The notes beneath the pieces were generated by a model, which saw nothing but the letters and a program-made list of their open reading frames with translations, was not told the DNA's origin and did no database searches. This document shows positions 18,825 through 28,801 of a DNA stretch of 64,000 nt, one piece after another. Source of the stretch: Flavobacterium keumense (GTDB taxonomy: Bacteria > Bacteroidota > Bacteroidia > Flavobacteriales > Flavobacteriaceae); assembly GCF_029866485.1 (NCBI RefSeq), contig NZ_CP092332.1:558001-622000 (forward strand). The letters run 5' to 3'. Made by a program: the position numbers and the translations under genes. How positions within the stretch are numbered: position 1 is the first letter of the stretch; each line of letters starts with the position of its first letter.

Positions 18825-21611
18825 ATGTTCAACCAAAACCCTGAACAAATAGCACGTGATAATATTGACAAGCAGTTAATTGCTTGTGGATGGATTATTC
18901 AAGATAAAAAGAAATTGAATCTTGCTGCTGGCTTAGGAATTGCTATCAGAGAATATCAAACCGATATTGGTCCTGCGGATTATGTTTTATTTGTTGATAA
19001 AAAACCTATTGGTATTATTGAAGCCAAACGTGAAGAAGAAGGGGTACGACTGACTACGGTTGAAGAGCAATCTTCGCAATATGCCAATGCTAAACTTCGT
19101 TTATTGAATAATGATCCTTTGCCGTTTGTGTATGAAAGCACAGGAGAAGTCACTCGATTTACAGATTACAGAGACCCAAAACCTCGTTCGAGAAATGTGT
19201 TTACGTTTCATCGTCCTGAAACTTTTGTGCAATGGTTAAGTCAAACGAAAACCTTACGCGGTCGTTTGCATGATTTACCAGCTTTACCTGAAGAGGGGTT
19301 AAGAGATTGTCAAGTAACTGCTATTACGAATTTAGAAAAATCCTTTAAAGACCAACGCCCAAAAGCCTTAATTCAAATGGCTACGGGTTCAGGAAAAACC
19401 TTTACTGCGATTACCTTTATTTATCGTTTGTTGAAGTTTGCCAAAGCGAAACGCATTTTATTTTTAGTTGATACCAAAAACTTAGGCGAACAAGCCGAAA
19501 GCGAATTTCGTGCCTTTACTGCAAATGATGATAACCGTTTGTTTACCGAATTGTATGGTGTAACTCGTTTGGGTAGCTCCTTTATCCCCAATGATTCACA
19601 AGTATATATTAGTACGATTCAGCGCATGTATTCGATTTTGAAAGAAACCGAATTGGATGAAAGTGCCGAAGAAGAAAATCCTAACGAAATGGCGTTTCAG
19701 GCAAAAGAGCCTGTTCCTGTGGGGTATAATGAAAAAGTGCCGATTGAGTTTTTCGATTTTGTAGTCATAGACGAATGCCACCGCAGTATTTACAACCTTT
19801 GGAAACAAGTATTGGATTATTTTGATGTGTTTCAAATTGGGTTAACCGCTACGCCTGATAATCGAACGTTTGGGTATTTCAACCAAAACTTAGTGTGTGA
19901 TTATGGCTATGAAAAAGCGGTTGTTGACGGGGTTTTAGTGCCATACAATGTGTTTACCATTGAAACTGAAATCACTAAAAACGGTAGTGTCATTACCTTA
20001 GGCGAAAAAGTAGATAAACGGGAACGCCTGACTCGTAAAAAGTTTTGGGAAGCCTTAGACGAAGATGAAGTTTATAACGGTAAACAATTGGACAAAGACA
20101 TTGTAAACCCAAGTACAATTCGAACGATTATACGTGCCACCAAAGAAAATTTACCTGCAATGTTTCCTGACCGCTTGGATAGTAACGGAAACTTTGAAGT
20201 ACCTAAACTCTTAATTTTTGCAAAAACCGATAGCCATGCCGAAGACATTATCGACATAGTGCGTGAGGAATTTGGCGAAGAAAATAAGTTTTGCAAAAAA
20301 ATTACTTACCGAAGCGAGGAAGACCCAAAAAGCGTCTTGCAACAGTTTCGAAACGATTATTACCCACGAATTGCCGTTACGGTAGATATGATTGCTACAG
20401 GAACCGACATACGTCCACTGGAAGTATTGTTGTTTATGCGTGATGTAAAAAGTCGTTCTTATTATGAGCAAATGAAAGGGCGTGGTACACGAACTTGCTC
20501 GGTGGAAGAATTGAAAGCCAAAGGAACACCCACGGCAAAATACAGCAAAGACCATTTTGTAATTATTGACGCTATTGGTGTGGAGCAATCGCAAAAAACA
20601 GACAGCCGACCTTTAGAGAAAGCACCAGGTGTTTCGTTAAAAGATGTGTTGCAAAGTGTAGCCATGGGAAACACAAGCGAAGACATGTTGACTACGCTTG
20701 CTAACCGATTAATTCGTTTAGACCAACAATTAAAAGACAAAGATAAAACGGCATTTAGTGAAAAAGCTGATGGTTTAAGCATTAAAGAAATTGTAAAAAA
20801 ATTGTTGAACGCATATAACCCTGATACGAATGAGCAAATAGAAGTTGCCGTTAGAGGAAATATGCGCGGTTGTGCACCCATAGAAATTGAAAAAGCCATT
20901 GCTACCGAACAACAAAAGTTAATAGACGATGCTGTAGCCGTATTTAACAGCCCCGATTTGCGAGATTTTATTGTGGACATCCGCAAGAAATATGACCAGA
21001 TAATAGACATTGTAAACATAGATACCATTACCAACATTGGTTGGGTAAAAGACCAAGAAGAAAGTAGCGCAGCTTTAATTGGCGATTTTAAAACTTGGAT
21101 AGAAAACCACAAAGACGAGATTACGGCTTTACAGATTTTTTATGCACAAGACTACCGCCACCGCACGTTTACATACAAAATGATTAAAGACTTGTGCGAA
21201 AAGCTAAAAACCGAGAAACCTGTTTTAGCGCCTTTAGCTGTTTGGAAAGCCTATGAACAATTGGAAAAAACCAATGGCTCGGCTAAAAACGAGTTGATTG
21301 CCTTGGTAAGTTTGATACGCAAAGTGGCGGGTATTGACACCACCTTAACGGCTTATGACAAAACCGTTGACAAAAACTTCCAAGAGTGGATTTTTAAGAA
21401 AAATGCAGGGCAACACAACGCTTTTACCGAAGCTCAAATGCAATGGTTGCGCATGATGAAAGACTATGTAGCCAACAGTTTTAGCATAGACAAAGACGAC
21501 TTTGACCTAAGCCCTTTTAATGCTGAAGGCGGTTTGAGTAAAATGTGGCAATTGTTTGGAGAAGAAACGGATAGTATTATTAATGAATTAAATGAAGTTT
21601 TAGCGGCATAA
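18825..21611 (+). CDS. hsdR: Type I restriction endonuclease subunit R
   Basis: About 928 residues, counted from the ATG at 18825. A TTG two codons upstream could also serve. An N-terminal PD-(D/E)XK nuclease core (D52, then E66-x-K68 in IIEAK) is followed by SF2 translocase motifs: Walker A ATGSGKT at about 185-191, DECH at 316-319, GLTATP soon after, and the motif VI segment KGRGTR at about 553-558. The C-terminal third is the HsdM/HsdS-contacting region. It cuts unmodified DNA after ATP-driven translocation. It has its own consensus promoter and heads the island. Base composition is clearly less AT-rich than the following genes and similar to hsdM. Confidence 0.95.
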   Translation: MFNQNPEQIARDNIDKQLIACGWIIQDKKKLNLAAGLGIAIREYQTDIGPADYVLFVDKKPIGIIEAKREEEGVRLTTVEEQSSQYANAKLRLLNNDPLPFVYESTGEVTRFTDYRDPKPRSRNVFTFHRPETFVQWLSQTKTLRGRLHDLPALPEEGLRDCQVTAITNLEKSFKDQRPKALIQMATGSGKTFTAITFIYRLLKFAKAKRILFLVDTKNLGEQAESEFRAFTANDDNRLFTELYGVTRLGSSFIPNDSQVYISTIQRMYSILKETELDESAEEENPNEMAFQAKEPVPVGYNEKVPIEFFDFVVIDECHRSIYNLWKQVLDYFDVFQIGLTATPDNRTFGYFNQNLVCDYGYEKAVVDGVLVPYNVFTIETEITKNGSVITLGEKVDKRERLTRKKFWEALDEDEVYNGKQLDKDIVNPSTIRTIIRATKENLPAMFPDRLDSNGNFEVPKLLIFAKTDSHAEDIIDIVREEFGEENKFCKKITYRSEEDPKSVLQQFRNDYYPRIAVTVDMIATGTDIRPLEVLLFMRDVKSRSYYEQMKGRGTRTCSVEELKAKGTPTAKYSKDHFVIIDAIGVEQSQKTDSRPLEKAPGVSLKDVLQSVAMGNTSEDMLTTLANRLIRLDQQLKDKDKTAFSEKADGLSIKEIVKKLLNAYNPDTNEQIEVAVRGNMRGCAPIEIEKAIATEQQKLIDDAVAVFNSPDLRDFIVDIRKKYDQIIDIVNIDTITNIGWVKDQEESSAALIGDFKTWIENHKDEITALQIFYAQDYRHRTFTYKMIKDLCEKLKTEKPVLAPLAVWKAYEQLEKTNGSAKNELIALVSLIRKVAGIDTTLTAYDKTVDKNFQEWIFKKNAGQHNAFTEAQMQWLRMMKDYVANSFSIDKDDFDLSPFNAEGGLSKMWQLFGEETDSIINELNEVLAA

Positions 21612-21622
21612 AAGTTTTAATT

Positions 21623-23203
21623 ATGACAAATTATTTTGAATGGCCAAAAAGAAAAATATCAATAACAACTTTAAGGCTTGATTATGAGAATCCTCGACTG
21701 ACACAATTTGGTTCTAGACCAAATCAATCAGAAATTATTGACTATCTTATTGAAAACGAAAAAGTTTTAGATCTAGCAAAAAGTATAATAGTACAAAGCT
21801 ATTTTTTGAATGAGCAGCCTATTGTTACAAAAGAAAACAATAAGTTTGTAGTTTTGGAAGGTAACCGAAGGGTAGCCGCTTGCAAGATTCTTATAAACCC
21901 TGATTTGATAAAATCTGATAATAAAAGAAATTCTCTTAAAAAGCTACTCAAAGACTTTGACTTAAGTATTATTACAAAATTAGAAGTCTATATTTCTCCA
22001 AATAGATCCTCTGCTGACGATATGATTGTAAACAGACATACCGGAGGTTCCGTAGTAGAAAGATGGGACAAGACTAAACAAGATAGATTTATTCATAACC
22101 GGTTTACAGATGGAGAGTCAATAGAAAGTTTATCTAAGAAGTTTTCTATATCAAAAGGAGATATTAAAAAGGCATTGAGAAGATATAATGTATTTTCTGA
22201 AATTAGTAAACTTGATTTAGAAGAGCAGTATAAAAAAGTATTGAGAGAGGAAGTAAAATTTAGTATGACAAATGTTGAAAGAGTTTATGATTCTAAATTT
22301 GGAAGAGATTTTTTAGGAGTTAATTTTGATGATGAAGGTAAAATCAAAAAGCTTCTTCCAAAAGAAGAATTTTCTAAAAGATTAAAAACAATTGTTGAAA
22401 AGGTTATTCAAGGAGAAATAAATTCTAGAACTTTAAATACAGAAAAAGAGAAAGAAGAGTATTTGAAAAATCTAATAAAATCAGATGCTTTTGATTCTAC
22501 CATTGAACTTGACGAAAAATATGCTGATTTTGAACAAGAAGAAGAAAAAAAAATAGAGGAAGAAGAGAAAAAAGAAAAAGAATCTTTAAAAACAGGTAGA
22601 ACTACTTCTTCAGTTAAATTAATTAGTGGAAGTTTGCATTTTATTACTGGTATTAAAAGGATAGATGATATTTTTGATGAAATGAAAGATCTTAATATTA
22701 AAAAACATCCCAATTCTATTGCAGTTCTTTTAAGAAGTTATATTGATATGGTAACGTATCAATTCTTAAAAAACAATAATGGGATTAAAGAAATACTTGT
22801 AGATCAAGGCGTAAAATTAAAGCAGGAAAATGAAAAGACGATAAATACTATTGCTGATTTTTTTAAAACTGAATTTAAAATTGAAGAGGAGATTGATATT
22901 GTCAAGTTGGCTAAAGCTCTAAAATTAAATGGTGGAATCAGTAAAGACTTTATTCCAAGTTTAAGGTTTATGTTGGCTCACTTAACTAAATCTGATTTAA
23001 TTTCTGAACCTAAATTAAAATCAACTCTTCAAAGTTATTTGAATAAAGATAGTAAAGTAGATAAAGTTATTGGTCATAATGAATTTAATCTTCTTGTTCA
23101 TAATGAATATTATATAAATGATCAAGAAGGTTTAAAATCTGTTTGGGATAAACTAGAGCCTATACTTGAATACATGGTAATTAATATAAAATCAAAAAGA
23201 TGA
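21623..23203 (+). CDS. ParB/Srx-like domain protein coupled to an adenine methylase
   Basis: A 526-residue protein. Residues about 10-95 form a ParB N-terminal-like domain with the signature EGNRRVAA (79-86). A helical region with an HTH-like stretch follows (about 150-185), then a highly charged Glu/Lys-rich segment (about 290-325), and a C-terminal domain (about 340-526) that I do not recognise. The gene starts 12 bp after hsdR, and its end overlaps the next methylase by 4 bp, implying translational coupling. It is AT-rich compared with hsdR and hsdM, which suggests a separate origin. ParB-like folds can bind or hydrolyse CTP and bind DNA; its function here is unknown. Confidence 0.7.
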   Translation: MTNYFEWPKRKISITTLRLDYENPRLTQFGSRPNQSEIIDYLIENEKVLDLAKSIIVQSYFLNEQPIVTKENNKFVVLEGNRRVAACKILINPDLIKSDNKRNSLKKLLKDFDLSIITKLEVYISPNRSSADDMIVNRHTGGSVVERWDKTKQDRFIHNRFTDGESIESLSKKFSISKGDIKKALRRYNVFSEISKLDLEEQYKKVLREEVKFSMTNVERVYDSKFGRDFLGVNFDDEGKIKKLLPKEEFSKRLKTIVEKVIQGEINSRTLNTEKEKEEYLKNLIKSDAFDSTIELDEKYADFEQEEEKKIEEEEKKEKESLKTGRTTSSVKLISGSLHFITGIKRIDDIFDEMKDLNIKKHPNSIAVLLRSYIDMVTYQFLKNNNGIKEILVDQGVKLKQENEKTINTIADFFKTEFKIEEEIDIVKLAKALKLNGGISKDFIPSLRFMLAHLTKSDLISEPKLKSTLQSYLNKDSKVDKVIGHNEFNLLVHNEYYINDQEGLKSVWDKLEPILEYMVINIKSKR

Positions 23204-24135
23204 TTAAACAGCATTATAGCCCATTAAGATACCCAGGCGGTAAAGTTTCTCTTTATGATTTTTTAAAAAAAATGCTTAAGCAAAATGGCATAATAGATGG
23301 AGTTTATGCAGAAGGATTTGCTGGCGGTGCAGGAGCTGCATTAAAGTTATTAATGCTTGAAGAAGTCAATGAAATTTATCTAAATGATAAAGATAAATTT
23401 ATTTATAAATTTTGGGATTCAGTTTTAAATCATACAGATGAACTTTTAGCATTGATAAATGATACAAAAGTTAATTTAGATGAATGGAATTACAGAAAAA
23501 AAATTTTAAAAAGCGAAGAAATCCAAAAAGATTTATCTGATGTACAAATCGCATTTACAACCTTCTTCTTAAATAGGTCTAATAGATCAGGAATTTTAAA
23601 AGCTGGTGTAATAGGAGGAAAAGAGCAAGAAGGAGAATGGAAAATTGATGCTAGGTATAACAAAGCTGATTTAATGAAAAGAATTGAAAAGATTTTTTAT
23701 TATAAAGAAAGAATCCATTTGTCAAATAAAGATGTTATAGATTTTTTTAATGATCTAAAAAAGAAAAAATTTAAAGAAAATGAAATTTTGTATTATTTAG
23801 ACCCTCCATATGTTCAGCAAGGTAAAGAACTATATTTAGAATATTTTAATCATTCAGATCATATTAGATTATCAAAATATCTACAAAAAAATTTAAAAAA
23901 TGTTTGGTTGACTTCATATGATGATCATTCACTTATACATTCAATATACAAGGAAGTCACCAAAAATATTTTTGAATTCAATTATTATGCAAATAAAACT
24001 AAAATAGGTAAAGAACTAATTATTGCTAGTAAAAATTGTAAGATGGTAAATGAGTATTCTCATTATTCTAGAAAAAAAATTATTACGGATAATATTGAAA
24101 TTAATGAATTAATACTCAATATTAAGAAGGCATGA
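23200..24135 (+). CDS. Dam-like DNA adenine N6-methyltransferase (D12 class)
   Basis: A 311-residue D12-class (MT-A70-unrelated, Dam-type) methyltransferase. It has the N-terminal SAM-binding RYPGGK (10-15), a glycine-rich motif I-like FAGGAG (40-45), and the catalytic DPPY (201-204). It should methylate adenine N6 at a short site. The start overlaps the ParB-like gene by 4 bp and the stop overlaps hsdS by 4 bp, both in the ATGA arrangement. A D12 methylase is not part of a normal type I system, where HsdM does the modification, so it either protects against the host system, marks a second site, or works with the ParB-like protein. Confidence 0.88.
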   Translation: MIKQHYSPLRYPGGKVSLYDFLKKMLKQNGIIDGVYAEGFAGGAGAALKLLMLEEVNEIYLNDKDKFIYKFWDSVLNHTDELLALINDTKVNLDEWNYRKKILKSEEIQKDLSDVQIAFTTFFLNRSNRSGILKAGVIGGKEQEGEWKIDARYNKADLMKRIEKIFYYKERIHLSNKDVIDFFNDLKKKKFKENEILYYLDPPYVQQGKELYLEYFNHSDHIRLSKYLQKNLKNVWLTSYDDHSLIHSIYKEVTKNIFEFNYYANKTKIGKELIIASKNCKMVNEYSHYSRKKIITDNIEINELILNIKKA

Positions 24136-25352
24136 TCAATAAAAAATTACCAAAAGATTGGAAAATAGTTAAAGTTGGGAAATATGTTATTTCTACAAAA
24201 GGTAAAAAACCAAAAAGAATTTCCAAAGAAAAAACTAATGAATGTTATCTACCTTATGTAAATATAAAAGCATTTGAAAAAGGGATAGTTGACGAGTATA
24301 CGGATGGTGTTGGCTGTGTTATTTGTGAAGAAGGTGACTTTTTAATGGTTTGGGACGGCTCGCGTTCAGGATACGTAGGAAAAGCAATAAAAGGAGCATT
24401 AGGAAGTACTTTAGTGAGACTTAATTTTCCAGATTTAGAAAACAATTATGCTTATTATTTTTTACAATCAAAGTATATTGAGATTAATACAAGAGCAAAG
24501 GGAGTTGGTATTCCTCACGTAGATCCTAACTTACTTTGGAATTATTATTTATTAATACCTCCACTCGAAACCCAACAAGCCATTGTCTCCAAAATAGAAG
24601 AACTCTTTAGTGAGCTAGACAAAGGCATAGAAGATTTAAAAACCGCACAACAGCAACTCAAAACCTATCGACAAAGTGTATTGAAATGGGCTTTTGAAGG
24701 GAAGTTGACCAATGAAAATGTAAAAGAGGGTGAGCTGCCTGAGGGTTGGGAAATGGTTAATATGTCAAAAGTAATTGAAAAACCAAAATATGGAACTTCC
24801 AAAAAATGTGATTATACAATAAAGGGAATCGGAGTTTTAAGAATTCCAAATATTGCAAAAGGAATTGTTGATAGTACAGATTTAAAATTTGCAAAATTTG
24901 ACGAAAAAGAGATAGAAACTTATTCCTTAAAAGAAGGAGATATATTAACTATTCGTTCAAATGGAAGTGTTGATCTAGTTGGTAAATGTGCTTTGATTTC
25001 AAAAAAAGATGAAGGTTATTTATATGCAGGTTATTTGATTCGATTACGTCCAATAATTAATAAAGTAAACCCTAAATATTTAATTAATATACTCACATCA
25101 ATTGATTTAAGAAATCAGATTGAAGAAAAGGCAAAATCTACAAGCGGAGTAAATAACATCAATTCAGAAGAATTATCAACTTTAAAAATTCAACTTCCAC
25201 CAATTGAAGAACAACACCGCATCGTTCAAGAAATCGAAAGCCGTTTGAGTGTGGCGGATAAAATGGAGGAAAGTATTGCACAAAGCTTACAACAAGCCGA
25301 GGCATTGCGTCAGAGTATATTGAAAAAGGCGTTTAGTGGGGAGTTGGTTTAA
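24132..25352 (+). CDS. hsdS: Type I restriction specificity subunit S
   Basis: A 406-residue HsdS with the standard two-half layout. A first target-recognition domain (about 1-150) and a conserved helical spacer (about 150-195, EELFSELDKGIEDLKTAQQQL...) are followed by a second target-recognition domain (about 205-350) and a second conserved helix (about 355-406, ending RQSILKKAFSGELV). It sets the bipartite recognition sequence for both cutting and methylation. The recognition domains are AT-rich and the helical regions are not, the usual mosaic left by domain exchange. It overlaps the upstream methylase by 4 bp. Confidence 0.93.
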   Translation: MINKKLPKDWKIVKVGKYVISTKGKKPKRISKEKTNECYLPYVNIKAFEKGIVDEYTDGVGCVICEEGDFLMVWDGSRSGYVGKAIKGALGSTLVRLNFPDLENNYAYYFLQSKYIEINTRAKGVGIPHVDPNLLWNYYLLIPPLETQQAIVSKIEELFSELDKGIEDLKTAQQQLKTYRQSVLKWAFEGKLTNENVKEGELPEGWEMVNMSKVIEKPKYGTSKKCDYTIKGIGVLRIPNIAKGIVDSTDLKFAKFDEKEIETYSLKEGDILTIRSNGSVDLVGKCALISKKDEGYLYAGYLIRLRPIINKVNPKYLINILTSIDLRNQIEEKAKSTSGVNNINSEELSTLKIQLPPIEEQHRIVQEIESRLSVADKMEESIAQSLQQAEALRQSILKKAFSGELV

Positions 25353-25363
25353 AATAATAGAAT

Positions 25364-26773
25364 ATGGGTGGTTACTTCGGAAAAGGAAATAATAGAAATA
25401 CTGAATCATTGGAGAGTTTAGTTTTTAATAGATTTAAACAATTTCTTAGTAAAGACTTTGTTATTAACAACAAAATTAATTGGGAAGTAGATAATCAACT
25501 CTCTTTTTTTGATTTAGTAATATTCAAAAAAAATGAACCAATAGCGATAATTGAAATTAAAAATAATTTATTAGAGGATGATAAGAATACTTACCTTGTG
25601 TTTTGTGAAAAAACTACCACTCTAACAAATACTAGATTTTGTATTATTACTGACAATAATTCCTTTTATTTTTATGAAAGGAATAAAAACGAAGTTTTGA
25701 AATACACATTTGATGAAATCATAAGTCAAATCAACAATTTTAAATACAGTTCAGTTAATCCCCAGCAAATTGAAACCGTCTTAAAGATTATTAAAGACAC
25801 AGCTAAACTATATCTTGATGATAATAAAGATTTTATTAAATATATTGATGATAATTTAATAGCAAACACTATCGGTTTTGATGAAATAAAAAATTGTTTT
25901 CATTTTAATGAATTGGAAAACAATAACTTTAATTCTTTTGAAAACATTTTCTTTACACATTTACTAGGTGAATTTAAAGCAAAAACAATTTACAGATATA
26001 CATCATTAAATACTCTATTTGATTCAATTAAAAACCTTTCATATAGAATGAGTGGTATAATGGGAATGAATGACAAATCTGAAGCAAATTTTGTAGACCA
26101 ATATTTTAGTAAAATAGAAACAAAGCCGATTAATGAGAAACCATTAAACTTTCAGCACCACAAAACTATATCGTCCTTGAACAAAAGATATATTAGTTCT
26201 TGCTCAACTAACAAAGATGATTTAACACTTTGGCGATTATATGGTGATGATGCTAAAGGTGTTTGTCTAGGATTTAAAATTAATTCTGAAAAAAATAATT
26301 CTAGCTTTCTTATTAATAAAGTTAAATATGCAAATAGTAAAGGTGAGCTAAAAGAGTTAGATTTTATCGCCGAAATAATACGTAATGTAAAAAGCCAAAC
26401 AGACTTTAATTTTGAATTTAGAAAGCTTAAAATATGGAGACATTTTTTTAAACCCTATGAATACGAAATTGAAAAAGAAATAAGAATTTTGGCTATTGAT
26501 AATGAATTCTTGGAAAAAATTAATGAAGATTGGGTTTTAACAAATAGTAATTCAATTATTAATCCAGTGATTGATTTTAGATTAAATGACTTAAAATCTC
26601 CATTTCAACTAAGTGAAATAATTATTGGGCCAAAATGTCCAGAGAAAATTATAAATCAAGTACAAATTAGGGAAATGATAGTGCGGAAAAACATTGAAAT
26701 AAAAGCAAAAAAACTTAATTCAAATTTAAGTGGTATTAAAGTATCACCTTCAAAGATTGAACATTACCGATAA
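25364..26773 (+). CDS. HSDR_N-like nuclease fused to DUF2971-like domain
   Basis: A 469-residue protein inserted between hsdS and hsdM. The N-terminal ~130 residues resemble a type I R-subunit N-terminal nuclease, with D50 in FFDLVIF and E64-x-K66 in IIEIKNN forming a PD-(D/E)XK core. Residues about 215-430 look like DUF2971 (YRYTSLNTLFDSI..., then ISSCSTNKDDLTLWRLYGDDAKGVCLGFK). DUF2971 proteins are common beside defence genes, but their activity is not established. The gene is AT-rich like the ParB-methylase pair. It starts 11 bp after hsdS, so it is expressed with the system. An accessory effector is the likeliest role; this is inference. Confidence 0.68.
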   Translation: MGGYFGKGNNRNTESLESLVFNRFKQFLSKDFVINNKINWEVDNQLSFFDLVIFKKNEPIAIIEIKNNLLEDDKNTYLVFCEKTTTLTNTRFCIITDNNSFYFYERNKNEVLKYTFDEIISQINNFKYSSVNPQQIETVLKIIKDTAKLYLDDNKDFIKYIDDNLIANTIGFDEIKNCFHFNELENNNFNSFENIFFTHLLGEFKAKTIYRYTSLNTLFDSIKNLSYRMSGIMGMNDKSEANFVDQYFSKIETKPINEKPLNFQHHKTISSLNKRYISSCSTNKDDLTLWRLYGDDAKGVCLGFKINSEKNNSSFLINKVKYANSKGELKELDFIAEIIRNVKSQTDFNFEFRKLKIWRHFFKPYEYEIEKEIRILAIDNEFLEKINEDWVLTNSNSIINPVIDFRLNDLKSPFQLSEIIIGPKCPEKIINQVQIREMIVRKNIEIKAKKLNSNLSGIKVSPSKIEHYR

Positions 26774-26815
26774 ATTATTAAAATACAAATCCAAAAAACA
26801 TTTATAACATAACAA

Positions 26816-28306
26816 ATGAGTAAAGAAAATGCAAACGCATCCAGTATAGTCAGTAAAGTATGGGCATTTTGCCAAACCCTTAGAGACGATGGTGTAGGCT
26901 ATGGCGACTACTTGGAGCAGTTAACTTATTTGTTATTTTTAAAAATGGCTGATGAATATAGCAAACCACCACATAATAGAAAAATGCCTATTCCTAGCGA
27001 GTATGCTTGGGATACGCTAATTAGTAAAAGTGGTAGTGAGTTGGAAAGTCACTACAACAATATGTTGCGTGAGTTAGCCAAAGAAAAAGGTATTTTAGGG
27101 CAAATCTTTGTCAAGAGTCAGAACAAAATACAAGACCCTGCCAAGCTATACAAACTCATCGCACTCATCAATGCCGAAAACTGGATATTGATGGGCGTAA
27201 AAGACAAAGGCGATATCTATGAAGGCATCTTAGAAAAAAACGCAGAAGATACCAAGAGTGGCGCAGGGCAATACTTTACCCCAAGACCATTAATTAAGGC
27301 TATGGTAGAATGTTTGCGTCCAGAACCTATGAAAACCATAGCGGATCCAGCTTGTGGTACAGGAGGTTTCTTTTTGGCTGCTTATGATTGGATAGTTGAC
27401 AATAGAGATTTAGACAAAGAAGAAGCTAAGTTTTTGAAATATGAAACGTTTTTTGGTAATGAAATAGTAGCCAGTACACGTCGTTTGGCGTTAATGAATT
27501 TGTTCTTGCACAACATTGGGGATATTGAATCGGATAATTTTATTTCACCTAATGATTCTTTGATTACCGATTCGGGTACACGTTATGATTACATTTTAGC
27601 CAATCCGCCTTTTGGTAAAAAGAGTAGCATGACCTTTACCAATGCAGAAGGCGAACAAGAAAAAGAAGATTTGACCTATAACCGTCAAGACTTCTGGGTA
27701 ACAACAAGCAACAAGCAATTGAACTTTGTGCAACATATTCGCACCATGTTAAAAACTACTGGTCAAGCCGCTGTAGTATTACCTGATAATGTATTGTTTG
27801 AAGGTGGTGTAGGTGAAACCGTACGTAAAAAGTTATTAGAAACCACCGATTTGCATACGATTTTGCGTTTGCCAACAGGTATTTTTTATGCCAATGGTGT
27901 CAAAGCGAATGTATTGTTCTTTGATGGGAAACCCTCAAGTAAAGAACCTTGGACAAAAGAGGTTTGGGTCTATGATTACAGAACCAACATTCACCATACG
28001 TTGAAGAAAAATCCGTTAAAATTATCGGATTTAAAAGATTTCATTGCGTTATACAATCCAGAAAATCGCCATAAGAGAACGGAAACTTACCACGCTGAAA
28101 CCAATCCAGAAGGTCGTTGGAGAAAATTTGGTTACGATGAAATCATAGCAAGAGACAAAACGAGTTTAGACATCACTTGGCTGAAAGATAAATCCTTAGC
28201 TGATTTAGATAATTTACCCGACCCTGATGTTTTGGCAACGGATATTATAGAAAATATTGAAGCGGGATTGGAAAGTTTTAGAGCAATAATAGCGAGTTTG
28301 AAATAA
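26816..28306 (+). CDS. hsdM: Type I modification methyltransferase subunit M
   Basis: A 496-residue HsdM. The N-terminal helical domain (about 8-135) is followed by the N6-adenine methylase core: GQYFTPRPLI (151-160), SAM-binding motif I DPACGTGGF (177-185) and catalytic NPPF (263-266). It methylates adenine in the sequence chosen by HsdS and is also needed for restriction by the R2M2S complex. The order hsdR-(extra)-hsdS-(extra)-hsdM is unusual because M and S are normally adjacent and overlapping. Base composition matches hsdR. Confidence 0.95.
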   Translation: MSKENANASSIVSKVWAFCQTLRDDGVGYGDYLEQLTYLLFLKMADEYSKPPHNRKMPIPSEYAWDTLISKSGSELESHYNNMLRELAKEKGILGQIFVKSQNKIQDPAKLYKLIALINAENWILMGVKDKGDIYEGILEKNAEDTKSGAGQYFTPRPLIKAMVECLRPEPMKTIADPACGTGGFFLAAYDWIVDNRDLDKEEAKFLKYETFFGNEIVASTRRLALMNLFLHNIGDIESDNFISPNDSLITDSGTRYDYILANPPFGKKSSMTFTNAEGEQEKEDLTYNRQDFWVTTSNKQLNFVQHIRTMLKTTGQAAVVLPDNVLFEGGVGETVRKKLLETTDLHTILRLPTGIFYANGVKANVLFFDGKPSSKEPWTKEVWVYDYRTNIHHTLKKNPLKLSDLKDFIALYNPENRHKRTETYHAETNPEGRWRKFGYDEIIARDKTSLDITWLKDKSLADLDNLPDPDVLATDIIENIEAGLESFRAIIASLK

Positions 28307-28320
28307 TTATACATCCAATC

Positions 28321-28761
28321 ATGCCCAACCACAATAAAACCCAACAGCTCCCTATTTATCAAAAGGCTGAACTCTTGTTTCAGTTAGTAGAGAGTTTAGC
28401 GGCTTCCTTGCCAGAAGACAATGAACTGCTTCAAAGTATGAAAGAAATTATGCGCGCAGATGCTATGATGCTACCTGCAAAGATTGCAGGCGCTGAAGCT
28501 GGTAATATATACAGCATACGAATGCAAAATGCAGCTATCATTCGATTTCATGCCATGAGTTTATATACCCAAGTGGGTGGTTTGAGTTTGTATGATGAAT
28601 CTATTGATGAAACATTTACAAATCTTATCCGAACCGAAATAGAAAACTTTAGGTTGCTATTTATTGACTGGGTAAACAGTTTTGATACCTCTGATTACAT
28701 TTGGGACGATTGGGAATTATTTAACCCAAAAGGCGCCATCCCTCCTACTGATTTAAAGTAA
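28321..28761 (+). CDS. Small helical protein (four-helix-bundle-like) after hsdM
   Basis: A 146-residue protein, largely helical by composition, starting 14 bp after hsdM and so probably the last gene of the operon. It has no signal peptide or membrane segment. The spacing of hydrophobic residues (YQKAELLFQLVESLAASL..., later ETFTNLIRTEIENFRLLFIDWVNSF) suits a helical bundle. Composition matches hsdM rather than the inserted genes, so it may be an old part of this operon. I do not recognise a catalytic motif and do not assign a function. Confidence 0.6.
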   Translation: MPNHNKTQQLPIYQKAELLFQLVESLAASLPEDNELLQSMKEIMRADAMMLPAKIAGAEAGNIYSIRMQNAAIIRFHAMSLYTQVGGLSLYDESIDETFTNLIRTEIENFRLLFIDWVNSFDTSDYIWDDWELFNPKGAIPPTDLK

Positions 28762-28801
28762 TTGGATACAAAATACTTCTAATTTTAATCCCAATTTCAA
28801 T

